From positions 186,001 to 250,000 of the forward strand of contig NZ_NXIE01000001.1 of the NCBI RefSeq assembly GCF_004116625.1: a stretch of 64,000 nt of DNA, read 5' to 3'. The position numbers and the translations under genes are program-made. Each line of letters opens with the position of its first letter. Position 1 is the first letter of the stretch. This document shows, piece by piece, positions 8,491 to 16,582 of this stretch. The notes under the pieces were generated by a model. It was not told the DNA's origin. It saw nothing but the letters and a program-made list of their open reading frames with translations, and ran no database searches. Source of the DNA: Halarcobacter mediterraneus (GTDB lineage Bacteria; Campylobacterota; Campylobacteria; Campylobacterales; Arcobacteraceae).

Positions 8491-9648
8491 ATGTCTTTTG
8501 TGAAAAAGTTTGATTTATTTATTATAGTTTATTGTATCATTATTATTTTATCAGTGATGTATGCTACTCAGCCTTTACAGCCACTGTTAGCAAGAGAATT
8601 TGATATCTCAGTAACAAAGGCTTCTCAGTTTACTGCGATTATTATGCTTTTTCTTGCAATTTCTCCAATAATATATGGATATATTCTTGAAAAAGTAAAT
8701 GCAAAGAAAATGCTAATAAACTCATCTATAATTCTTTTTATTACTAATATTTTTCTTGGTTCTTCAACCACATATGAATTTTTTATGTTTTTTAGAACAG
8801 TTGAGGCTTTAGTTGTTCCTGCTATTTTAACTTCGTTAATGAGTATTTTAGCAAATATGGACAAAGAAAATGTGAAGTTTAATATGTCTATTTATGTAGC
8901 CTCAACAGTTTTTGGTGGTTTAGTAGGTAGAGTTTTTTCTGGTTTTATTGCCACAAATTTTTCTTATCAATTTGTTTTTTACTCTCTTTCTTTTGCTATT
9001 TTAGTTTCTATTTATTTTATTAATAAATTAAGTTATGAAGGTGAAGCGGATATTGTTAAACCTAAAATAAGTGATGTATTAGAGATTTTAAAAGATAAAC
9101 GTTTTACTACTATTTATTTATTAATGTTTTGTGTATTTTTTGTTTTTGCAGGTGTTTTAAATGTCTTGCCTTTTAGATTAAAAGATATCTCAACAGATAT
9201 TTCAGAATTTCAAATTTCACTTTTATATTTAGGTTATGGAATGGGAATTTTAGTCTCTTTAAACTCAAAAAAGATTATTAGGTTTTTTAAAACAGAAGTT
9301 AATACTATTATCTTTGGTCTTGTTTTCTTTCTTTTTATAACAGTATTTTTAGTTTTACCAAATATTATGACGATGTTTTTACTTATTTTTCTTTTTTGTT
9401 TAGGAATGTTTACTGTACATAGTGTAAGTACTGGATTAGCAAACTCTTTAAAAGCTTCTCAAAAATCTTTGACTTCAGGAATGTACCTTACTTTTTATTA
9501 TTTAGGAGGAGCTATTGGTTCTTTTATTCCTTCTATTATATATGAAAAATTTGGTTGGAATATTGTGTTGTATATTTTTTGTTTTATACTGTTTTTAACA
9601 TTGATTTTAATATTTACTAGAAGAAAACTTTTTATTGAAGAGAAATAA
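8491..9648 (+). CDS. MFS transporter (YnfM-like efflux family)
   Basis: This is a twelve-helix major facilitator protein. The early segment MYATQPLQPLLAREF is typical of the YnfM/arabinose-efflux-like subgroup. The substrate is unknown. The start is uncertain: the frame is open back to ATG 8428, but the hydrophobic N-terminus begins at MSFVKKFDLF, encoded from 8491. A consensus TATAAT at 8487-8492 overlaps this ATG, so an mRNA from that promoter would begin near the in-frame GTG at 8500. A second TATAAT-like box at about 8412 could serve the 8428 start. The gene is divergent from the ABC-F gene. Confidence 0.8.
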   Translation: MSFVKKFDLFIIVYCIIIILSVMYATQPLQPLLAREFDISVTKASQFTAIIMLFLAISPIIYGYILEKVNAKKMLINSSIILFITNIFLGSSTTYEFFMFFRTVEALVVPAILTSLMSILANMDKENVKFNMSIYVASTVFGGLVGRVFSGFIATNFSYQFVFYSLSFAILVSIYFINKLSYEGEADIVKPKISDVLEILKDKRFTTIYLLMFCVFFVFAGVLNVLPFRLKDISTDISEFQISLLYLGYGMGILVSLNSKKIIRFFKTEVNTIIFGLVFFLFITVFLVLPNIMTMFLLIFLFCLGMFTVHSVSTGLANSLKASQKSLTSGMYLTFYYLGGAIGSFIPSIIYEKFGWNIVLYIFCFILFLTLILIFTRRKLFIEEK

Positions 9649-9656
9649 AGTAAGAT

Positions 9657-9685
9657 AAAGCTAAAGAAAAATTCTTTAGCTTTTT
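9657..9685. terminator. Bidirectional terminator between MFS gene and FAD protein gene
   Basis: The 12-bp arms AAAGCTAAAGAA (9657-9668) and TTCTTTAGCTTT (9672-9683) form a perfect stem with a three-base loop, followed by T's to 9685. It overlaps the stop codon of the convergent minus-strand gene. Confidence 0.85.
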
Positions 9686-10269
9686 ACATCATGAACAACA
9701 GCTATTTTACCTGACCATTTTTCAAATATATTGCAAGCAACTTTAGCTCCATCTCCACTAGCACAAGAAAACATTGTAGGAACGCCACTAGCTAATCCTG
9801 CAACATATAAGTTTTCAGATATGATATTATTATTGTTATCAAGATAGATAAGATTAGGTTTTGGTACAAAGTTATTATCTTTTACTTCAAGACCCTCACA
9901 ATCAATTTCAAATTTATGTAAACCTGTAGCTAAAACTACAATTTTAGCTTCAAAAGTTTCATTTTGTGTTGTAACAGTAAAATTTTCTGCATTCTTCTCA
10001 ATCTTTGTTACAGTATCACTTTTTAATTGGCAAGCAGGATAATTTTCCAATTGTTTTTTCATATTTACTAATAAGTCTACACCATTGATTCCTGGTTCTA
10101 CTCCTGCTACATTGCAGTATTTACCTACTTTTAAATCACTACCATCATTATCAAGCATTAAGTAAGTTTTATCTTTAGCCCAATCAAACTTATCATTAGC
10201 ACTTGCAAGTGTTAAAGCACAACCAAAACCAGCTGCACCTGCTCCAACAATAACTACATCATATACCAT
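9676..10269 (-). CDS. Small FAD-dependent oxidoreductase, thioredoxin-reductase-like without NADPH domain
   Basis: The protein has about 197 residues. The N-terminus VYDVVIVGAGAAGFG is an FAD-binding Rossmann motif; VVLATG follows at mid-length, and the C-terminal ENLYVAGLASG...SGDGAKVA segment is the second FAD contact. The NADPH-binding insert and the CxxC motif of thioredoxin reductases are both missing, so the electron donor and substrate cannot be guessed. An upstream ATG at 10284 exists, but the Shine-Dalgarno AAAGGA lies inside that short extension, so ATG 10269 is preferred. An inverted repeat upstream may control it. Confidence 0.75.
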   Translation of the reverse strand: MVYDVVIVGAGAAGFGCALTLASANDKFDWAKDKTYLMLDNDGSDLKVGKYCNVAGVEPGINGVDLLVNMKKQLENYPACQLKSDTVTKIEKNAENFTVTTQNETFEAKIVVLATGLHKFEIDCEGLEVKDNNFVPKPNLIYLDNNNNIISENLYVAGLASGVPTMFSCASGDGAKVACNIFEKWSGKIAVVHDVKS

Positions 10270-10326
10270 ATAAAATCCTTTCAATATAATTTTATGTAGT
10301 ATATAGTTTAGTTAATAATAAATCAC

Positions 10327-10352
10327 TTAAGTATTTTGAGAATGATACTTAA
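10327..10352. promoter_or_regulatory. Inverted repeat upstream of the small FAD protein
   Basis: The arms TTAAGTAT (10327-10334) and ATACTTAA (10345-10352) are perfect, with a 10-bp spacer holding TGAGAATG. The segment GAGAATGATA is close to a Fur-type half site. It lies about 60 bp before the start, in the promoter region, and just after the stop of the CDF gene. Operator or weak terminator; Fur is an inference. Confidence 0.4.
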
Positions 10353-10362
10353 AATTATATAA

Positions 10363-11247
10363 TTAATTTTGGTGGTCAATTTCTAAATCATCATATGGGT
10401 CAAGATGAATATTTATTTCCCATTGTTTATTTTTATCAAGGTTTTTTATCTTTTCTTCCACTTTATCTGAAACTCTGTGGGCTTCCATTAGGGTAATTAA
10501 ACAATCAAAAACTAAATGAACTTCTACAAAGATTTTATTTGCAGCTTCTCTTGTTTTTAGTAAATGAAAAGTATTAACTCTTTCTTCTTCTTTTATAATC
10601 TTTATTATATCTTCAACGATACTTTCATCAACTGCTTTGTCTAATAGTTCAAGAATACCTGTTTTAATTAGTTCAAAAGCAGAATATATTATAAAAATAG
10701 AAATTGCTCCACCTACAATAACATCAACTATTTCAAAACCTGTAAATGTTACTAACAACAATGAAACAAAAACAGCAATATTTGTATAGACATCTGTTTT
10801 ATAGTGTAGGGCATCAGCTTTTATAATCATACTATTAGTCTCTTTTGCTGTTTTATTTAGAAACAAAACTAAAGAGATTGTTATAATTGTAGAAATAAAC
10901 ATTACAATAAGTGAAATTTCTAAGTATTGAGAAGCCTCTTCATGTATTGCTTTTTTTACTGCTTGATAAAATAAAAAAACTCCAGATAAAGAGATTATTA
11001 CACCTTCAATTACAGAGGCTAAAGCTTCAATTTTTCCTCTTCCATAATTAAATTTTTCATCTGCTGGTTTTTCTGAGTTTGTGATGGCAAAGAAGTTAAA
11101 AATAGATACAAACATATCAAGTATAGAATCAACTGCAGATGCCAAAACTGCAACTGAACCACTTGCAACTCCTACTGCTAATTTAATAAGAGTAAGAATT
11201 GCAGCAACACTACTTGATATAAGAGTTGCTTTTTTTTGTGGGGTCAT
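10363..11247 (-). CDS. Cation diffusion facilitator metal exporter (FieF-like)
   Basis: The protein has 294 residues, six predicted membrane helices and a cytoplasmic C-terminal dimer domain. The metal site residues are present: D40 and D44 (VDSILD, helix 2) and H148 and D152 (HYKTD, helix 5). This D-D-H-D set is the one used for Zn and Fe in FieF/YiiP. The C-terminal domain carries HLLKTREAANKIFVEVHL. It should export divalent metal from the cytoplasm in exchange for protons. The neighbouring upstream aminotransferase gene ends only 7 bp away, so the two may share a transcript. Confidence 0.88.
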   Translation of the reverse strand: MTPQKKATLISSSVAAILTLIKLAVGVASGSVAVLASAVDSILDMFVSIFNFFAITNSEKPADEKFNYGRGKIEALASVIEGVIISLSGVFLFYQAVKKAIHEEASQYLEISLIVMFISTIITISLVLFLNKTAKETNSMIIKADALHYKTDVYTNIAVFVSLLLVTFTGFEIVDVIVGGAISIFIIYSAFELIKTGILELLDKAVDESIVEDIIKIIKEEERVNTFHLLKTREAANKIFVEVHLVFDCLITLMEAHRVSDKVEEKIKNLDKNKQWEINIHLDPYDDLEIDHQN

Positions 11248-11254
11248 AATAATA

Positions 11255-12430
11255 TTAAGAGTAGTTTTCTTCTACAAACTTTTTAACTCTTTTTATACCT
11301 TCTTCAATAGTAGCTAAATCAGTAGCAAAAGAGAATCTAAAATAACCTTCAGTTCCAAAAGCTAGTCCAGGAACTACAGCAACACCTTCTTTTTCTAAAA
11401 GGTCAGCACAAAATTTCATAGAGTCTCCACCAATTTCTTTTATATTAACAAAAAGATAAAAAGCTCCTTGTGGTTTTACACAAGAAATACCTTTGATATC
11501 ATTAAAAGACTGTACGGCTACATCTCTTCTTTTTTCAAACTCTTTTCTCATTTTTTCAATATCAGCATCTGCACTTCCATCTAAAGCTGTAACAGCTGCT
11601 TGTAAAGTAATAGAGTTGACATTTGAAGTTACTTGACCTTGTAGTTTTGTCATAGCTTTTACAAGTGCTTTATGGGCAGTTGCAACATAACCATATCTCC
11701 ATCCTGTCATAGCAACAGCTTTACTAATTCCATTTATTGTAATTGTTCTTTGGAACATATCTTCATTTACAGAAGCTACTGCAGTAAATTTATTACCATC
11801 ATAGATGATTTTTTCATACATTTCATCAGTAAATACTAAAATATCAGTTCCTTTTAAAACTTCAGCCAATGAAAGTAGTTCATCTTTCGTATAAACTGCA
11901 CCACTAGGGTTTGATGGTGTATTTAAAAGTAAAACTTTTGTTTTAGGCGTAATTGCTGCTTTTAATTGTTCTGCTGTAATTTTAAACTCTGTTGAGTCAT
12001 CTGTTTCTATAAATACAGGAGTTCCTCCTGAATATTTTACTTGTTCAGGATATGTAACCCAATATGGAGCAGGAATAATTACTTCATCTCCTTCTTCAAT
12101 TAAACATTGAAAAAGGTTAAATAATGAATGTTTTGCTCCATTTGATACAATGATTTCATCTAAATTATATTCTAATCCGTGGTCAGTTTTTAATTTCTTG
12201 ATAATTGCTTTTTTAGTTTCAATGGTACCTTCAACAGCTGTATATTTTGTATGTCCATTTTTGATAGCTTTTATTGCTGCTTCTTTGATAACTTCAGGTG
12301 TGTCAAAATCTGGTTCACCTGCACTAAAACTTAAAATGTCTTTACCCTGTGCTTTAAGTTCTCTTGCTAAAGCTGTAATCGCCATTGTAACTGATGGTGA
12401 TAGGTTTTCCATTCTACTTGCAATTTTCAT
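11255..12430 (-). CDS. aspC: Class I/II pyridoxal-phosphate aminotransferase (aspartate aminotransferase)
   Basis: The protein has 391 residues, the usual length for class I-gamma enzymes. Visible features are SAGEPDFDTPE at 36-46, TPSNPSG with N174, FTDEMYEKI with D202 and Y205, the Schiff-base lysine K237 in GISKAVAMTGWRYGY, and the FRFSFA motif near the end for the substrate carboxylate. It transfers the amino group between aspartate and 2-oxoglutarate; prephenate can be a second substrate in this subfamily. It is divergent from the YgjP-like gene. Confidence 0.88.
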   Translation of the reverse strand: MKIASRMENLSPSVTMAITALARELKAQGKDILSFSAGEPDFDTPEVIKEAAIKAIKNGHTKYTAVEGTIETKKAIIKKLKTDHGLEYNLDEIIVSNGAKHSLFNLFQCLIEEGDEVIIPAPYWVTYPEQVKYSGGTPVFIETDDSTEFKITAEQLKAAITPKTKVLLLNTPSNPSGAVYTKDELLSLAEVLKGTDILVFTDEMYEKIIYDGNKFTAVASVNEDMFQRTITINGISKAVAMTGWRYGYVATAHKALVKAMTKLQGQVTSNVNSITLQAAVTALDGSADADIEKMRKEFEKRRDVAVQSFNDIKGISCVKPQGAFYLFVNIKEIGGDSMKFCADLLEKEGVAVVPGLAFGTEGYFRFSFATDLATIEEGIKRVKKFVEENYS

Positions 12431-12501
12431 TTTATGTTTTTCCTTTAGTAAATTTAGAGTATGATTGTATCAATTATTTACTTAGAAAGTGGTCAGTAAA
12501 A

Positions 12502-13101
12502 GTGATAGAAAAATTTAAAATTGAAATAAATGAAAAAATTTATAATTTAAATTTAAAAAGAAAAATTTCAAATAAACATACATATTTAAGAATAAAATCT
12601 AAGGATTTATTAGAGATAAGTTCTCATATCTTTTTTACAAAAAAAGATGCAGTAAACTTAGTTAATAAGCAAGAAAAATGGATAGAAAAAAAAGTAAAAA
12701 TATTTTTACAAGAAGAAGAAAATAAAGATACTTATTTATTATATGGAAAAAGATATGAAAAACAAAACTTGTCTTTAGAAGATATTGAAAATATTTACAG
12801 AAATGAAACAAAAAAGCTTATACCAATTTTAGTGGAGAAGTTTTCAGGTATTATGAAATTGTATCCTTCTTCTATTAAGTATAGAAAAAATAAAAGGACT
12901 TGGGGTTCATGTAATTATAAAAATGGCTTAAACTTTAATATTTTGCTTACACAGTTTCCTATTGAAGTGATTGAGTATGTAGTAATCCATGAATTGGCAC
13001 ATATAAAACATAAAAATCATTCTAAAGCATTTTGGAAATTAGTACAAAAGTATTGTAATGATTATAAACAAAGAGAGAAACTTCTTAAGAGTTTTTTATA
13101 A
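12502..13101 (+). CDS. YgjP-type metal-dependent hydrolase (SprT-like, DUF45)
   Basis: A zinc-metallopeptidase-like protein of about 199 residues. The HELAHIKHKNHSKAFW segment holds the HExxH zinc site and a third His; before it come the WGSCN and LNFNILL segments that mark the YgjP/DUF45 family. The biological substrate is not known. The open frame extends upstream to an ATG at 12394, inside the divergent aminotransferase gene, but that extension is hydrophobic and unlike the family. GTG at 12502 (VIEKFKIEI) fits the family N-terminus better. The 3' end overlaps the convergent DciA-like gene by 17 bp. Confidence 0.75.
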   Translation: MIEKFKIEINEKIYNLNLKRKISNKHTYLRIKSKDLLEISSHIFFTKKDAVNLVNKQEKWIEKKVKIFLQEEENKDTYLLYGKRYEKQNLSLEDIENIYRNETKKLIPILVEKFSGIMKLYPSSIKYRKNKRTWGSCNYKNGLNFNILLTQFPIEVIEYVVIHELAHIKHKNHSKAFWKLVQKYCNDYKQREKLLKSFL

Positions 13102-13501
13102 TTTTTCTAATTTCTTCAATTTTATCATGAAATTTTTCATTTGTTAAGTGATTGCTAAATATTCCATATGAACGTTCTTTATAAATAGGACTATTAATAT
13201 TTATTTTTTCTTTTTTTTCTCTTTTGTTTGTAACAAAAAACTTTAGTTGTTCTACTTGAAGAATAGGGTACTTTTTTAATAGTGTATTTATTAAACTCTT
13301 GTTATACTCAAACTCCATTTTATAAACAGGATGAGTTAATACAAAATACAAAGTATCAGCCTTAATATAGGCAAACTTAATGCCTTTTTTTAAGTTAACT
13401 GGTAACAAGTCAATAAAGTTTTGAATTGTTTTTTGTGTATTGATTTTCCTGAATTCAGGATTATTTTTAAGATGACTAAGTATTTCGTTAATTTTTTTCA
13501 T
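13085..13501 (-). CDS. DUF721/DciA-like protein
   Basis: The protein has 138 residues. Residues 1-90 follow the DUF721 pattern: a helical start MKKINEILSHLKNN, then alternating strands ending VYKMEFEYNKSLINTLLKKY and the strand VEQLKFFV. DUF721 includes DciA, which recruits the replicative helicase in many bacteria lacking DnaC. The match is by pattern only. A lysine-rich tail follows residue 90. The gene is divergent from, and overlaps, the 5' end of the small lipoprotein gene. Confidence 0.5.
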   Translation of the reverse strand: MKKINEILSHLKNNPEFRKINTQKTIQNFIDLLPVNLKKGIKFAYIKADTLYFVLTHPVYKMEFEYNKSLINTLLKKYPILQVEQLKFFVTNKREKKEKININSPIYKERSYGIFSNHLTNEKFHDKIEEIRKIIKNS

Positions 13502-13600
13502 ACGCTAATTATAGCAGGAATTTTATTATCTTTTAGTGGGTGTGGATATAAAGACAATCCTACTTATGTAGATAATAATAAAAAACAAGTTTCAAAATAA
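13472..13600 (+). CDS. Small LptM-like lipoprotein
   Basis: This 42-residue reading frame is too short for normal ORF filters. It has a lysine near the N-terminus, a hydrophobic stretch TLIIAGILLSF and a lipobox ending FSGC with the lipidated Cys at 24. The mature part starts CGYKDNPTYVD, much like the CGxKGPxY start of LptM (YifL), a small partner of the LPS translocon LptD/E. It ends one base before the nadB start, so the two are probably co-translated. Its first 30 bp overlap the divergent DciA-like gene. A later start would shorten only the N-region. Confidence 0.7.
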   Translation: MTKYFVNFFHTLIIAGILLSFSGCGYKDNPTYVDNNKKQVSK

Positions 13601-13601
13601 T

Positions 13602-15050
13602 ATGATATATGATTATGTAATTATAGGAACAGGTGTAGCAGGACTCAATGCTGCAAGATTGATTCCCAAAGATAAAAAAGTATTAGTTTTATGTAAAAAA
13701 TCTCCATGGGATTGTAATACTTTTTGGGCTCAAGGTGGTGTTGCTACTGCTGTTGATAAAGAAGATATTGAACCTCATATAAAAGATACTTTAACAGCAG
13801 GAGTTAATGAAAACAATAAAGAAGCAGTAAGAGTTTTAAGTGAAAATTCTAGGGCTTGTATTGATGACTTGATAGAAGCAGGTTTAAAGTTTGATTTAAA
13901 TGCTAAAGGAGAGTTAGCCTTTACAAAGGAAGCAGCACATAGTAGAAGTAGAATATTACATGCTGATGGAGATGCTACAGGAAGAATGCTTCATTTATTT
14001 TTATTATCTTTATGTAATCATGATATTCGAACTGATGTTGTTGTTAATGATTTTTTAATTAAAGATGATATTTGCTATGGAGTTCAGTTTTTTACTAATG
14101 AAACTGAAGAAGAAGTGGTATATGCCCATAATACTATTATTGCAAGTGGTGGTGTAGGTTCAATTTATAAATATCATACCAATTCAACTGCAATAGCAGG
14201 AGAAATTCAAGGTCTATGCCTTGAAAAAGGTTTAAGACTAAAAGATATGGAAATGATGCAGTTTCATCCAACTGTAGTAAAAGGTACTCATTTTGCAAGA
14301 AAGCCACTTTTAAGTGAAGCTTTAAGAGGAGAGGGTGCTTATATTGTAGATGAAAATGGATATAGATTTTTATTTGATTATCATAAAGATGGGGAGTTAG
14401 CTCCACGGGATGTAGTAAGTCGTTCAATCTTTGATTATCATCAAAAAACAAAATTAGGAATTTATCTTTCTTTTGATAAATTTGAAAAAAACTTCTTCAA
14501 AAAAAGATTCCCAAACATTTATTCAAATTTAAAAGATTTAGGATTTGAATTGCCTTTTGAAAAAGTTCCTATCTCTCCAGCTTTTCATTATTCAATGGGA
14601 GGTATTCAAACAGATATCTCTGCAAAAGTTATTGGAATGAAAAACTTATATGCAATTGGAGAATCTGCTTGTAATGGGATACATGGTGCAAATAGATTAG
14701 CTTCAAACTCTTTGTTAGAAGGGATTGTTTTTTCAAAAATAGCTGTAGAAAATAGTCTTAAAGCTAATTTCAAAATTCAAAAAGACAATTATACTAAACC
14801 AATAAAAAAGTATGTTAGAAATCAAGAAATTGATAAAGAAATTAAAAACTCTCTTAGAAAACTTATGTGGAAAAATGCAGCAATTGTAAGAGAAAAAAAA
14901 TCTTTAAAAGAGGCTTTAAGCACTATAGAGCAATATTTACAAGAAAATGTTGGAAGACTGCTATATTTAAGGCTACTTACGGCAAAATCTATTTTAAAAG
15001 CTGCAATTGAAAGAGAAGTCTCAATTGGAGCTCATTTTATTAAGGAGTAA
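13602..15050 (+). CDS. nadB: L-aspartate oxidase
   Basis: This is a flavoprotein of 482 residues. The FAD motif VIIGTGVAGLNAARL is at the N-terminus, followed by FWAQGGVATAV, the substrate-loop segment HSRSRILHADGDATG near residue 120, and ESACNGIHGANRLASNSLLEG near the FAD C-terminal contact. It oxidises L-aspartate to iminoaspartate, the first step of de novo NAD synthesis with NadA. The C-terminal helical domain is shorter than in E. coli NadB (540 residues) but present. It sits between the LptM-like gene and nhaD with 1- and 2-bp gaps. Confidence 0.95.
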   Translation: MIYDYVIIGTGVAGLNAARLIPKDKKVLVLCKKSPWDCNTFWAQGGVATAVDKEDIEPHIKDTLTAGVNENNKEAVRVLSENSRACIDDLIEAGLKFDLNAKGELAFTKEAAHSRSRILHADGDATGRMLHLFLLSLCNHDIRTDVVVNDFLIKDDICYGVQFFTNETEEEVVYAHNTIIASGGVGSIYKYHTNSTAIAGEIQGLCLEKGLRLKDMEMMQFHPTVVKGTHFARKPLLSEALRGEGAYIVDENGYRFLFDYHKDGELAPRDVVSRSIFDYHQKTKLGIYLSFDKFEKNFFKKRFPNIYSNLKDLGFELPFEKVPISPAFHYSMGGIQTDISAKVIGMKNLYAIGESACNGIHGANRLASNSLLEGIVFSKIAVENSLKANFKIQKDNYTKPIKKYVRNQEIDKEIKNSLRKLMWKNAAIVREKKSLKEALSTIEQYLQENVGRLLYLRLLTAKSILKAAIEREVSIGAHFIKE

Positions 15051-15052
15051 CA

Positions 15053-16447
15053 ATGTTAAAACTGTTGATGGTATTACTTCTATCATCTATAACATTATTA
15101 GCTAGTGGTGGAAATTCTACCCCTGGAGAAATTGCACCTGATTTAACTATGACTTGGGTTGGATTTGCGTGCTTGTTTATATTTGTTGTTGGTTATTATT
15201 TTGTGGCAGCGGAGGAAAAGTACGGCATAGATAAAGCTAAACCTGCTTTATTTATTGGTACTTTTATGTTTGTATTAGTAGCGTTATATTATGCTTTAAA
15301 TGACTTAAGTATGGATTTAGTACATACTCAAGCTCAACATCTAATCTTAGAAATTGCAGAAATTTTCTTTTTCTTATTTGTTGCAATGACTTATATTGAG
15401 TCTTTAATTCATATGGGAGTTTTCGATAGATTAAAGTATAATCTTGTTTCAAAAGGTTTCAGCTATAAAAAAATGTTCTGGGTAACTGGATTTATTGCAT
15501 TTTTCTTATCTCCTATTGCTGATAACTTAACTACTGCATTAATTCTTTCTACTGTATTAATCACTATTGAAAAAACAAGAAAAGACTTTTTAGTACCAGG
15601 GGCTATTAATATTGTTGTTGCAGCTAATGCAGGTGGTGCATGGTCTCCTTTTGGTGATATCACTACACTTATGGCATGGACAGCAGGAAAAGGTCATTTT
15701 ACTGATTTCTTATTTTTATTCCCAGCTTCAGTTTTAGGTTATTTAGTTACTGCATTTTTATTATCTAAATTTGTTCCAGATGATAAACCAACATTTGATG
15801 CAAGTAAAGAAAGTAAACCAGAAATGGCAGAAGGTGCAAAAGTAGTAATGGGACTTGGTGTATTTACTATTTTTTGTGCAGTAATGTCTCATCAGGTATT
15901 ACATTTACCTGCTATGTGGGGTATGATGTTTGGTCTTTCTTTACTTAAAGTTTATTCTTATGGATTACAAAGAAAATATGGTACTGAGCATTTTAATATA
16001 TTCCATTCAATGGCAAAAATTGAAAATAATACTTTAATGTTTTTCTTTGGTATTTTAGCGGCAGTTGGAGCATTGTATTTTATTGGATGGCTAGGATTAG
16101 CTGCAATTGTATATCAACCTGATGTATTAGGACCTACTTGGTCAAATATTGGTGTTGGTTTCTTATCAGCTATTGTTGATAATGTACCTGTAATGTCAGC
16201 AGTTCTTAAAGCTAACCCAGATATGGGACTTGACCAATGGATGCTTGTAACACTTACAGCTGGTGTAGGTGGTTCTATGATTTCATTTGGTTCTGCTGCT
16301 GGAGTAGGTGTTATGGGTAAATTACATGGTATTTATACTTTTGGTGCCCATATGAAACTTGCATGGACTATTGTAATAGGATACTTTGTTTCTATTGCAG
16401 TTTGGTATTTTCAATATGAGATTCTAGGTTTTTATCATATTGGATAA
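15053..16447 (+). CDS. nhaD: NhaD-type Na+/H+ antiporter
   Basis: This 464-residue membrane protein starts with a signal-like segment ending in LLASGG and has about a dozen hydrophobic helices. The segments SPIADNLTTALILSTVL, AANAGGAWSPFGDITTLMAW and SAIVDNVPVMSAVL are hallmarks of NhaD in the ion transporter superfamily, with conserved Asp and Thr residues for sodium and lithium. It exchanges sodium for protons at the inner membrane, fitting a salt-exposed organism. It starts 2 bp after nadB and is followed by a strong hairpin. Confidence 0.92.
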   Translation: MLKLLMVLLLSSITLLASGGNSTPGEIAPDLTMTWVGFACLFIFVVGYYFVAAEEKYGIDKAKPALFIGTFMFVLVALYYALNDLSMDLVHTQAQHLILEIAEIFFFLFVAMTYIESLIHMGVFDRLKYNLVSKGFSYKKMFWVTGFIAFFLSPIADNLTTALILSTVLITIEKTRKDFLVPGAINIVVAANAGGAWSPFGDITTLMAWTAGKGHFTDFLFLFPASVLGYLVTAFLLSKFVPDDKPTFDASKESKPEMAEGAKVVMGLGVFTIFCAVMSHQVLHLPAMWGMMFGLSLLKVYSYGLQRKYGTEHFNIFHSMAKIENNTLMFFFGILAAVGALYFIGWLGLAAIVYQPDVLGPTWSNIGVGFLSAIVDNVPVMSAVLKANPDMGLDQWMLVTLTAGVGGSMISFGSAAGVGVMGKLHGIYTFGAHMKLAWTIVIGYFVSIAVWYFQYEILGFYHIG

Positions 16448-16459
16448 ATTTTTTTATTG

Positions 16460-16486
16460 TTGTATGAAGATTATTTCTTCATACAA
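16460..16486 (+). terminator. Hairpin terminator after nhaD
   Basis: The arms TTGTATGAAGA (16460-16470) and TCTTCATACAA (16476-16486) are perfectly complementary over 11 bp with a TTATT loop. It lies 12 bp after the stop. The tail is not a clean T-run, so termination is likely but not textbook. Confidence 0.65.
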
Positions 16487-16543
16487 TGAATTCTTCTTAC
16501 TTTTTTAAAACTTTTTTTAATTAATTTCAAATTACACTTTAGC

Positions 16544-16549
16544 TATAAT
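16544..16549 (+). promoter_or_regulatory. Probable -10 box of guaA
   Basis: TATAAT preceded by GC, within AGCTATAATCGCC, 33 bp ahead of the guaA start. The upstream sequence is T-rich without a clear -35 box, which is common in Campylobacterota promoters. A Shine-Dalgarno AAAGGAA lies between it and the ATG. Confidence 0.6.
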
Positions 16550-16582
16550 CGCCTATACTTTTAAAACAAAGGAAATTGTTTA

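Noticed and set aside
12394-12501. Upstream extension of the YgjP-type gene to ATG 12394.
   Set aside because: It overlaps the start of the divergent aminotransferase and encodes a hydrophobic stretch absent from the family.
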